Shown: one piece after another, positions 53,260-60,891 of the stretch
Position numbering within the stretch: position 1 is the stretch's first letter
Layout: each line of letters opens with the position of its first letter
NCBI RefSeq assembly: GCF_001592945.1
Contig: NZ_LRPB01000002.1
Span: 124,001 to 188,000 of the forward strand
Source of the DNA: Roseivirga seohaensis
GTDB lineage: Bacteria > Bacteroidota > Bacteroidia > Cytophagales > Cyclobacteriaceae
Length of the DNA: 64,000 bases
Direction of reading: 5' to 3'
Notes under the pieces: generated by a model
Told to the model about the DNA's origin: nothing
Database searches by the model: none
What the model saw: only the letters and a program-made list of their open reading frames with translations
Program-made: the position numbers and the translations under genes

Positions 53260-54588
53260 TTGAAAAGAAAACTAACCATACTAGGCGCAGGCGAAAGCGG
53301 AACAGGAGCGGCATTGCTTGGGAAAGCAAAAGGCTATGACGTGTTCGTGTCTGATATGGGGCAGATCAAAGAACAGTATGTTCAGGAGTTAGAGGCCAAT
53401 GATATTGAGTTTGAAAGCGGAAAACATTCAGAAGATCGAATTTTAGAAAGTGACTTGGTAATTAAGAGTCCTGGAATCCCAGAATCAGCTCCTTTGATCA
53501 AAAAACTCAGAGCCAAAGGAAATTTAATCATTGGCGAAATCGAGTTTGCAGCTCGGCATACGGCCGCAAAGTTGATTGGTATTACAGGAACAAACGGTAA
53601 AACTACTACCACGCTTTTGACTTATCATCTCTTGAAAGAAGGAGGGTTTAACGTAGGTCTTGGCGGAAATGTAGGAAAAAGTTTAGCACGTCAGGTGATC
53701 GAAGATCAACACGATTGGTACGTGCTAGAATTGAGCAGTTTTCAGTTGGACGACTGTTACGAATTGAAATTAAACATTGCAGTAGTATTGAATATCACTC
53801 CAGATCATTTGGATAGATATGATTACGACTTCGAAAAATATATCGCATCGAAGATGCGCATATTTCACCTTGTACACCTGGGAGGTCATGCCGTTTATTG
53901 GAACGATGACCACCAAATTGGGAAGAACATTTCTAAAGCCGCTCGCGGCCTGAAAGTTCATCCTTATTCGCTTGGAGGAGACGCTTCCGAGATAAACAAT
54001 GATAGGTTGTTTTTTACCCCTTTAAACGTTGAGGTATCTGCCCCCAGAGCAGATATCTCAATAAAGGGGCAACATAATATGCTCAATGCCAAAGCTGCTG
54101 GCTATGCCGCAAGTTTGGCGGGGGTAAGTGATGAAGCCATTATTCGTGGTTTTAAAAACTTTAAAAATGCACCGCACCGATTGGAGCCAGTAAGGGAAAT
54201 CAATGGAGCGAAATATATCAATGATTCAAAAGCAACTAATGTGGATTCTGTCTACTATGCTTTGGATGCGGTTGATGCACCTATTGTTTGGATTGCAGGT
54301 GGGGTAGATAAAGGAAATGATTACAGCCTAATTCAGGCGTTGGTACAGAATAAAGTAAAAAGCTTGATCTGTTTGGGAAAAGATAATTCGAAACTCTTTA
54401 CGGCTTTCGAAAACATAGTGCCCAGCATTCAGGCAACGGACGATTTGATTAAAGCAATTAGAATGGCCAAGGAATTAGCTGAACCGGGCGATACGGTGTT
54501 GTTATCTCCGGCTTGTGCAAGCTTCGATTTGTTCAAGAACTATGAAGATCGCGGAGATCAGTTTAGAACAGCAGTTTTAGCCATTTAA
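53260..54588 (+). CDS. murD: UDP-MurNAc-L-alanine:D-glutamate ligase MurD
   Basis: The 442-residue ligase adds D-Glu to UDP-MurNAc-L-Ala. It shows the N-terminal Rossmann-like part (LTILGAGESGTGAALLGKAKGYDVFVSD), GITGTNGKTTTTLL for ATP, and VLELSSFQLDDCYELK. LNITPDHLDRYD, NDSKATNVDSVYYAL, WIAGGVDKGNDY and the C-terminal LLSPACASFDLFKNYEDRGDQF follow. The start is TTG at 53260, which gives the normal N-terminus; no ATG lies nearby. Confidence 0.96.
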   Translation: MKRKLTILGAGESGTGAALLGKAKGYDVFVSDMGQIKEQYVQELEANDIEFESGKHSEDRILESDLVIKSPGIPESAPLIKKLRAKGNLIIGEIEFAARHTAAKLIGITGTNGKTTTTLLTYHLLKEGGFNVGLGGNVGKSLARQVIEDQHDWYVLELSSFQLDDCYELKLNIAVVLNITPDHLDRYDYDFEKYIASKMRIFHLVHLGGHAVYWNDDHQIGKNISKAARGLKVHPYSLGGDASEINNDRLFFTPLNVEVSAPRADISIKGQHNMLNAKAAGYAASLAGVSDEAIIRGFKNFKNAPHRLEPVREINGAKYINDSKATNVDSVYYALDAVDAPIVWIAGGVDKGNDYSLIQALVQNKVKSLICLGKDNSKLFTAFENIVPSIQATDDLIKAIRMAKELAEPGDTVLLSPACASFDLFKNYEDRGDQFRTAVLAI

Positions 54589-54608
54589 AATAGAATATAA
54601 AAAATACG

Positions 54609-55769
54609 ATGTTAGTAAAATTGAAAACATGGACCGATAAACACCTTCAGGGCGATCCCGTCATTTGGGTGGTGGTGCTATGCCTTTCTCTCATTAGTAT
54701 TTTGGTGGTTTATAGTGCAACGGGCTCCTTGGCTTACAAACAAATGGGGGGAAATACCGAGTATTACCTTATTCGTCATACCATTATGGTAGGTTTGGCC
54801 ATGGTGGTAATGTGGGTGGCACATAAAATCGACTACCGCTATTATTCTAAAATTACACGATACGCACTTTTCGTTTCTGTGCCATTATTGCTCTATGCAT
54901 GGCAAGCAGGCTCAACTGTAAATGAAGCTTCTCGTTGGATTGAGTTGCCATTTATTGGTTTGCAGTTTCAGCCTTCTGATTTGGCTAAAATGGCCCTGAT
55001 TGCTGGTTTAGCTAGTATGTTGGCCAAAAGGCAACAGAATATTGCCAATATCAAAGAATCATTGATTCCAATGTTAGCATGGTGTGGCGCAATTTGCGGC
55101 CTTATTGCAATGACCAATATTTCGACCGCAATTTTACTTTTTCTTACCTGCATGTTGCTTTTATTCATAGGTCGAGTACCGCCTAAATATTTGGCCATGT
55201 TGGTGGTGGTTGGAGCATTTGTAGGAGTTCTTGCGATGAGTTTTGGTCAGCGTGGCGGAACCGCAATTAGTAGGGTAACTGATTTTATCAGTCAAGAAGA
55301 AGTGCCTTATCAGGCTCAACAATCTTATATCGCTATTGCCACAGGTGGAGTAATTGGAAAAGGCCCAGGCAAGAGCGATCAAAGAAATTTCCTTCCATAT
55401 CCTTATTCAGATTTTGTGTATGCCATCATTATCGAAGAGTATGGAATGATTGGAGGCGTGTTCGTTTTGTTCCTCTATTTAGTGCTGCTCTATCGAGGAA
55501 TGCGAGTAATGGCCAACAGTGACAGGGCATTTGGAGGACTGCTTTCAGCGGGACTCAGTTTCGCCATTGTAATTCAGGCCTTGGTAAATATTGGCGTTGT
55601 GGTGGGTTTAGGCCCTGTAACAGGTCAAACATTACCATTGATTAGTATGGGGGGAACCTCACTACTATTCACTGGGCTTTCCTTAGGAATCATTCTGAGC
55701 GTGAGCCGAGGAGAACAAGAAAGTTTTTCGCCTATCAATGGCGATTTAAGAAATACAGCTAAAGCATAA
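54609..55769 (+). CDS. ftsW: Septal peptidoglycan polymerase FtsW (SEDS)
   Basis: The 386-residue protein has about ten membrane helices and SEDS-family signatures: ASRWIELPFIGLQFQPSDLAKMALI in the first half, and QQSYIAIATGGVIGKGPGKS, VYAIIIEEYGMIGG, and LVNIGVVVGLGPVTGQTLPLISMGGTSLL in the second. With FtsI it polymerises septal glycan strands from lipid II. The start is an ATG 20 bases after murD. The downstream murG begins within 3-6 bases of this stop. Confidence 0.95.
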   Translation: MLVKLKTWTDKHLQGDPVIWVVVLCLSLISILVVYSATGSLAYKQMGGNTEYYLIRHTIMVGLAMVVMWVAHKIDYRYYSKITRYALFVSVPLLLYAWQAGSTVNEASRWIELPFIGLQFQPSDLAKMALIAGLASMLAKRQQNIANIKESLIPMLAWCGAICGLIAMTNISTAILLFLTCMLLLFIGRVPPKYLAMLVVVGAFVGVLAMSFGQRGGTAISRVTDFISQEEVPYQAQQSYIAIATGGVIGKGPGKSDQRNFLPYPYSDFVYAIIIEEYGMIGGVFVLFLYLVLLYRGMRVMANSDRAFGGLLSAGLSFAIVIQALVNIGVVVGLGPVTGQTLPLISMGGTSLLFTGLSLGIILSVSRGEQESFSPINGDLRNTAKA

Positions 55770-55771
55770 TA

Positions 55772-56884
55772 ATCATAGAAAAGAAACAACCATATCGAAT
55801 CATTATCAGCGGAGGCGGCACAGGCGGGCATATATACCCAGCCATTGCCATTGCCAATGCTTTTAAAGCGCGCTTCGATGATGCTGAAATTCTTTTTGTG
55901 GGTGCCGAAGGAAAAATGGAAATGCAAAAAGTGCCTGAAGCGGGTTATAAAATCATCGGTCTATGGATCAGTGGTTTGCAGCGCAGACTCACTTTCGACA
56001 ATCTTCTTTTTCCAGTAAAATTGGTGAATAGTCTCAGCAAAAGCGCGGGGATTATTAGAAGGTTTAGGCCACATGCAGTGGTAGGTGTTGGTGGTTATGC
56101 TAGCGGTCCTTTATTAAGAGTGGCTTCGCGAAAGGGAATTCCTGCGGTGATTCAGGAGCAGAATTCATATGCAGGCCTTACCAATAAATTATTGGCAAAG
56201 AAGGTGCAAAAGATATGCGTAGCGTATCCTAATATGGAGCAATTCTTCCCAGCCAATAAAATCGCTTTTACAGGAAATCCTGTAAGAAAGGATATAGTGG
56301 ATTTAGCAGGAAAGAAAGAAGCTGCATTGAAGCATTTTGGTTTGAGTGATGCACCAGTTTTGATGATTTTAGGAGGAAGCCTTGGCGCCAGAACCCTGAA
56401 CGACAGTATGGTACTGGGTTTAGAGAAATTAAAGGAAGAAGGTGTTCAAGTGATTTGGCAGTGTGGCAAGTTTTATCATGCTGAAATGAAACAGAAACTT
56501 GAGGCTTCTGGAGATGCAAAAGGCATTCTTCTATTCGAGTTTTTGAAGGAAATGGATTTGGCCTATGCCGCAGCAGACGTTGTGATTTCCAGAGCGGGTG
56601 CATTATCGGTTTCTGAATTGAGCATTGCTGCCAAGCCGACAATTTTTGTGCCTTCGCCCAACGTAGCCGAAGACCACCAAACCAAAAACGCGAAAGCTTT
56701 GGTAGATAATGAGGCCGCCATTTTGGTGAAGGATGTAGAAGCCAGAGAGAGATTAATAGACGAAGCCATTACGCTGATCCGCGATCAGGAAAAGCAAGAG
56801 AGGCTGAGTGAAAAAATAAAGGCATTGGCCAAACCCAATGCTGCTGAAGAAATAGTTGACGAAATTTTAAAATTGATAGCGTGA
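55772..56884 (+). CDS. murG: Lipid II synthase MurG (UDP-GlcNAc transferase)
   Basis: The ~370-residue membrane-associated GT28 glycosyltransferase adds GlcNAc to lipid I. The N-terminal nucleotide loop RIIISGGGTGGHIYPAIAIA is intact and in frame, then VGVGGYASGPLLRVA, QEQNSYAGLTNKLLA, FTGNPVR and LMILGGSLGARTLN. VISRAGALSVSELS and VPSPNVAEDHQTKNAK are the sugar-nucleotide part. The first GTG (55898) lies after the GGGTGGH loop and cannot be the start. Between the upstream TAA (55760-55762) and that loop there is no ATG, GTG or TTG in frame. The possible starts are ATC at 55772, ATA at 55775, or the ATA codons at 55766/55769. The stop overlaps murC by four bases. Confidence 0.92.
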   Translation: MIEKKQPYRIIISGGGTGGHIYPAIAIANAFKARFDDAEILFVGAEGKMEMQKVPEAGYKIIGLWISGLQRRLTFDNLLFPVKLVNSLSKSAGIIRRFRPHAVVGVGGYASGPLLRVASRKGIPAVIQEQNSYAGLTNKLLAKKVQKICVAYPNMEQFFPANKIAFTGNPVRKDIVDLAGKKEAALKHFGLSDAPVLMILGGSLGARTLNDSMVLGLEKLKEEGVQVIWQCGKFYHAEMKQKLEASGDAKGILLFEFLKEMDLAYAAADVVISRAGALSVSELSIAAKPTIFVPSPNVAEDHQTKNAKALVDNEAAILVKDVEARERLIDEAITLIRDQEKQERLSEKIKALAKPNAAEEIVDEILKLIA

Positions 56885-58257
56885 AGCTGAGAGACATACA
56901 TAACGTATATTTTCTTGGGATCGGAGGGATCGGGATGAGTGCTTTGGCCAGATGGTTTAAGCATAACGGTAAAGCTGTGTCTGGTTACGATAAAACGCCA
57001 ACTGCGCTTACGAATCAATTAGAAAGCGAAGGAATTGCAGTTCATTTTGAAGATGACCCTGCGCAAATTAGCGATAAAATAAAAAGCTCGAAAGAAGATG
57101 CTTTGGTGATCTACACGCCAGCAATTCCAAAAGATCATAAAGAGTGGGCTTGGCTCAAGGCAGAAGGTTTCACCATAATGAAACGTTCACAAGTACTGGG
57201 TTTAATTACCGAAAGCATGATTTCTGTGGCGGTGGCCGGAACCCATGGTAAAACCACTACTAGTTCTATGATCGTCCATTTAATGAAAACTGCAGGCATT
57301 GATTGCACAGGTTTTTTGGGGGGAATTGCGACCAACTACGGTACAAACATGGTGATGAATGAGGAAACCAATTCTATCGCTGTGATTGAGGCCGATGAGT
57401 TTGATCGCTCGTTCTTAACGCTTCGTCCAGATGTGGCTGTGGTTACCTCTATCGATGCAGATCATTTAGATATTTACGGTGATAAAGACGCTTTGAAAGA
57501 GTCTTTTGCACTGTTTGTAAGTAAAATTGAAAAGAAAGGTAAACTCTTCGCAAAGCAAGGAGTGGGGAGTCAAATCTTGGGTGATGAGAATAGAATCCAT
57601 CATTCTAGTTATGCCTTGGAGTCGGCTGACATTACAGCCGAAAACCTAAGAATTGAAGAGGCCGCTTTTGTTTTCGATTATAAAACGAGCAAGAAAACGA
57701 TTACAGGTATTCGGTTGAATGTGCCTGGTTTTCATAATGTAGAAAATGCTTTGGCTGCCATTTCGGTAACCAAATACTTTGGTGCCGATGATGACTCTAT
57801 TCGCGAAGGAGTAAGCACATATAAAGGAGTGAAAAGGCGTTTTGAGTATGTTATCAAGTCTGATAGCTTGGTGTATATTGATGATTACGCACATCACCCG
57901 GTCGAGATCGAATCACTGTTGAAGTCGGTGAGAGCGCTTTACCCAAACAAAAGAATTACGGCTGTTTTTCAACCGCATTTGTTCAGCCGTACAAGAGATT
58001 TCGCTTCAGAGTTTTCGGAGAGTTTGAGCTTAGCAGATGAGGTAATTTTGTTAGATATCTATCCTGCCAGAGAGCAACCAATTGAAGGGGTTACTTCAGA
58101 AATGTTGCTTGATAAAGTAACGGCAGAGAGAAAAATAGTTTGCGCAAAAGAAGCATTGCTTGAGCAAATTAAAGCTTGGCAGCCAGAGGTGCTTTTAACC
58201 ATTGGCGCTGGCGACATTGATAAATTTGTAGAACCTATAAAAACTGAATTGTCATGA
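56881..58257 (+). CDS. murC: UDP-MurNAc:L-alanine ligase MurC
   Basis: The 458-residue ligase adds the first amino acid (L-Ala) to UDP-MurNAc. It has VYFLGIGGIGMSALARWFKHNG, VAVAGTHGKTTTSSMI (ATP loop), and VIEADEFDRSFLTL. TSIDADHLDIYGD, the VPGFHNVENALAAI segment, YIDDYAHHPVEIESLL and FQPHLFSRTRDF follow. The start is GTG overlapping the murG TGA, and its own stop overlaps ftsQ by four bases (ATGA), so murG-murC-ftsQ are translationally coupled. Confidence 0.96.
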   Translation: MKLRDIHNVYFLGIGGIGMSALARWFKHNGKAVSGYDKTPTALTNQLESEGIAVHFEDDPAQISDKIKSSKEDALVIYTPAIPKDHKEWAWLKAEGFTIMKRSQVLGLITESMISVAVAGTHGKTTTSSMIVHLMKTAGIDCTGFLGGIATNYGTNMVMNEETNSIAVIEADEFDRSFLTLRPDVAVVTSIDADHLDIYGDKDALKESFALFVSKIEKKGKLFAKQGVGSQILGDENRIHHSSYALESADITAENLRIEEAAFVFDYKTSKKTITGIRLNVPGFHNVENALAAISVTKYFGADDDSIREGVSTYKGVKRRFEYVIKSDSLVYIDDYAHHPVEIESLLKSVRALYPNKRITAVFQPHLFSRTRDFASEFSESLSLADEVILLDIYPAREQPIEGVTSEMLLDKVTAERKIVCAKEALLEQIKAWQPEVLLTIGAGDIDKFVEPIKTELS

Positions 58258-59021
58258 GAGCAAAAGAAACAATTTGGAGGATCGTAGGGATTACAGGGGC
58301 TTCAGTGCTTCTTTTATCTATGATCAGTTTTATCGACAAAAGAGAGCTGGGCTACAGAATTGATGACATCGAAGTGGACATCGTAAATACCTTCGAGAAT
58401 TTCTTTATCGATGAGGAAGATGTAATGTCGCTCATTTTCGAGAACAAAGGAGATACTGTATTAGGTGATGCTTACGGCAGGGTGAGTTTGAAAGAAATAG
58501 AGCAAAGGGTGGAGTCGCACAGTTTTGTAAAAGATGCCCAAGTGTTTAGAGATTTAAATGGGCATTTGGTGGTGAAAGCCATTCAGAATAAACCCATGGC
58601 AAGAATTATAGCGGATAACGGAAAACATGCTTATTTGGGAGAAGAGGGTGATATTTTACCAGTTTCAAGTAAATACACGGCAAGGGTTATTGTGCTTTCA
58701 GGGAAATATATGGATGAGTTGACTTCTCGAAAAAGCATTGAAGAAAATGAATATGACCAAAAGCTTTATGATTTGATCGAATACATCAATAAAGATAAGT
58801 TTTGGAGCATGCAAATCGCTCAGTTGGTAGTAAACAAAAACGGAAAAGTAGTGATGATTCCACAAGTAGGAGATCAGAAACTTGAGTTTGGTTATGCTGA
58901 AGATTTTAAGTCGAAGTTCAAGAGGTTGGAAATTTTCTTTAAAGAAATTATGCCAACAAAAGGTTGGAATACCTACAGTAGAGTAAATGTAGAATACAAA
59001 GATCAACTCATTTGTGAGTGA
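58254..59021 (+). CDS. ftsQ: Cell division protein FtsQ
   Basis: The 255-residue bitopic protein has one N-terminal membrane helix (about 8-26). A POTRA-like domain follows (IEVDIVNTFENFFIDEEDVMSLI, then LKEIEQRVESHSFVKDAQVFRDLNGHLVVKAIQNKPMARI), and a beta-rich C-terminal part (YLGEEGDILPVSSKY, FGYAEDFKSKFKRLEIFFKEI, VNVEYKDQLICE). The location between murC and ftsA and this layout identify FtsQ. It links FtsL/FtsB and the cytoplasmic ring in the divisome. Confidence 0.92.
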   Translation: MRAKETIWRIVGITGASVLLLSMISFIDKRELGYRIDDIEVDIVNTFENFFIDEEDVMSLIFENKGDTVLGDAYGRVSLKEIEQRVESHSFVKDAQVFRDLNGHLVVKAIQNKPMARIIADNGKHAYLGEEGDILPVSSKYTARVIVLSGKYMDELTSRKSIEENEYDQKLYDLIEYINKDKFWSMQIAQLVVNKNGKVVMIPQVGDQKLEFGYAEDFKSKFKRLEIFFKEIMPTKGWNTYSRVNVEYKDQLICE

Positions 59022-59111
59022 TCGAAACAAAGGAATTTAAAGTGAAAGTGAATGTAGAAGTAACAGGTTTACAAACACAGAAGCTCTGAAATATAAAATA
59101 CAAACAACGCC

Positions 59112-60419
59112 ATGCAAGAAGATAAAATAGTTGTCGGACTAGACATTGGAACCACAAAAATCTGTGTGATTGTGGGAACGAAAAATGAGTATGGAAAACT
59201 CGAGGTACTAGGAATGGGTAAAGCCGTTTCTGATGGAGTTATCCGTGGAATAGTGACCAATATTGACAAAACCGTTATTGCAATTGAAAAGGCAATTGCC
59301 GAAGCAAGTGAGCAATCAGGTATCGAAATCAATGTGGTAAATGTGGGCATTGCAGGCCAACACATTAAGAGTTCGGTGCACCACGGTAGCATCACCCGCG
59401 ATGTAGTTGAAGACGAAATTACGGTGAGCGATTTAACTCGTTTGTCGAATGATATACACAAAATTGTAATGCCTCCAGGCTGTGAAATTATTCACGTAAT
59501 GCCACAGGATTACATTGTGGATTATGAAGAAGGAATTAAAGATCCGGTGGGTATGTCGGGCGTTAAGCTTGAAGCAGATTTTCATGTAATTACTGCTCAA
59601 ACTAATGCCATCAGAAATATCAATAAATGCGTGCGCAGGGCTGGTTTAGAAATCGAAAATTTGATTTTAGAGCCTTTGGCATCAAGCATGTCGGTATTAA
59701 GTGATGAAGAAAAAGAGGCTGGCGTTTGCCTTGTAGATATTGGTGGTGGTACTACCGACATCGCAATCTTCCACGATAATATTATCCGACACACAGCAGT
59801 CATTCCTTTTGGTGGTAATATCATCACCTCCGACATTAAGGAAGGCTGTAAAGTAATGCAGAACCAAGCTGAGCTGTTGAAAACAAAATTCGGAAAAGCC
59901 ATTGCAGAAGAGGCCAATCCAAATGAAATCGTTTCGATTCCTGGCTTAAGAAATAGACCGCCAAAGGAAATTTCGATCCGTAACCTTGCCAATATTATTG
60001 AGGCTAGAATGGAAGAAATTATTGAGTTGGTACATGCCGAAATTATTACTTCTGGTTACGCAAGCAAGTTGGCTGGTGGAATCGTGATTACTGGAGGTGG
60101 TTCACAACTGGGTTATGTAAAACAGTTGTTTGAATACATGACGGGCATGGACGCCAGAATTGGTTACCCCAACGAGCACCTTGGTAAAAGTAAAATTGAA
60201 GCGATCAAGAGTCCAATGTATGCAACAACGGTTGGTTTAGTGCTTTCGGGCTTTAGGGCCATAGATGAAAGAGAAAACCGCTATATGCAAAACCAAGTGG
60301 CTTCTGGAAAGAAAACTATGAAGAGCGCAAAGAAAAGCTCGGACTTCTTCAAAGGCCTTATTGATAAAACAAAAGGTTTATTGATGGATGATTTTCAGGA
60401 TAAGGGCGGAGAGTACTGA
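59112..60419 (+). CDS. ftsA: Cell division protein FtsA
   Basis: The 435-residue actin-like ATPase tethers FtsZ to the membrane. The phosphate-1 motif is VVGLDIGTTKICVIVGT (N-terminus), with an SHS2/1C insert (GIEINVVNVGIAGQHI). Phosphate-2 is CLVDIGGGTTDIAIF, and the adenosine motif is IVITGGGSQLGYVKQLF. The C-terminal amphipathic helix DFFKGLIDKTKGLLMDDF is the membrane anchor. The length is near that of other Bacteroidota FtsA. The usual direct ftsA-ftsZ junction is broken here by a small gene with flanking repeats. Confidence 0.96.
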   Translation: MQEDKIVVGLDIGTTKICVIVGTKNEYGKLEVLGMGKAVSDGVIRGIVTNIDKTVIAIEKAIAEASEQSGIEINVVNVGIAGQHIKSSVHHGSITRDVVEDEITVSDLTRLSNDIHKIVMPPGCEIIHVMPQDYIVDYEEGIKDPVGMSGVKLEADFHVITAQTNAIRNINKCVRRAGLEIENLILEPLASSMSVLSDEEKEAGVCLVDIGGGTTDIAIFHDNIIRHTAVIPFGGNIITSDIKEGCKVMQNQAELLKTKFGKAIAEEANPNEIVSIPGLRNRPPKEISIRNLANIIEARMEEIIELVHAEIITSGYASKLAGGIVITGGGSQLGYVKQLFEYMTGMDARIGYPNEHLGKSKIEAIKSPMYATTVGLVLSGFRAIDERENRYMQNQVASGKKTMKSAKKSSDFFKGLIDKTKGLLMDDFQDKGGEY

Positions 60420-60423
60420 GGAG

Positions 60424-60451
60424 TTGGAAGATGGAAGGCCGAAGTTGGAAG
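60424..60451 (+). repeat. Left heptanucleotide array flanking the S23-type gene
   Basis: Four exact 7-base units ending in GAAG (TTGGAAG at both ends, ATGGAAG and GCCGAAG between) begin five bases after the ftsA stop. A matching array in the opposite sense lies at 60848-60875. Confidence 0.75.
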
Positions 60452-60476
60452 TCAGTTTGGAAATAATATTTGAGGT

Positions 60477-60830
60477 ATGAGTTTCAAATTTGAGAGTTTA
60501 TTGATCTGGCAGAAAGCAATGGATTTAGGAGAGGTTGTGAATAGCATGACGCTGAAATTTCCTGATAGGGAAAAATTCAATCTATCTTCTCAAATGTCTA
60601 GAGCTGCCGATTCTGTTGCTCTTAATATTTCAGAAGGCTCAATCGGGCAGTCAGGCCCCGAGTATAGAAAGTTCATGGGGTACGCCATTCGTTCTTTGGC
60701 CGAAACAGTGACTTGTCTTTACAAGGCTGACAGAAGAGAATGCATAACAAAAAGTGAATTCAGTGCTGTTTATGACGCATCATTCAACTTGATGAACATG
60801 ATGACAGCATTTAAAAATAAGATAAAATAA
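60477..60830 (+). CDS. Four-helix-bundle protein (S23/Avd-like, TIGR02436 type)
   Basis: The 117-residue protein matches the S23/four-helix-bundle family: FESLLIWQKAMDLGEVV at the start, FPDREKFNLSSQMSRAADSVALNISEGSIG, and EYRKFMGYAIRSLAETVT. The C-terminal helix has FNLMNMMTAFKNKI. Family members are encoded in intervening sequences of 23S rRNA, occur as orphan genes, and include the Avd accessory protein of diversity-generating retroelements. They form pentamers that bind nucleic acid. No reverse transcriptase is nearby. Position between ftsA and ftsZ, within two inverted heptad arrays, suggests a small inserted cassette rather than a division gene. Its reading direction keeps the operon intact. 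Confidence 0.9.
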   Translation: MSFKFESLLIWQKAMDLGEVVNSMTLKFPDREKFNLSSQMSRAADSVALNISEGSIGQSGPEYRKFMGYAIRSLAETVTCLYKADRRECITKSEFSAVYDASFNLMNMMTAFKNKIK

Positions 60831-60847
60831 CAAATACCTGATTTTGT

Positions 60848-60875
60848 CTTCGGTCTTCGGGCTTCAGACTTCAGG
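60848..60875 (-). repeat. Right heptanucleotide array flanking the S23-type gene
   Basis: Four exact 7-base units beginning CTTC on the plus strand (CTTCGGT, CTTCGGG, CTTCAGA, CTTCAGG) read as NCYGAAG units on the minus strand, the inverse of the left array. The array ends 16 bases before the ftsZ ATG. Confidence 0.75.
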
Positions 60876-60891
60876 CTTAAACATAATAATC

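Noticed and set aside
60844-60891. Longer N-terminus of FtsZ (16 extra codons)
   Set aside because: It translates the heptad array (VFGLQTSGL), which is repeat DNA; the ATG at 60892 gives the normal FtsZ start.
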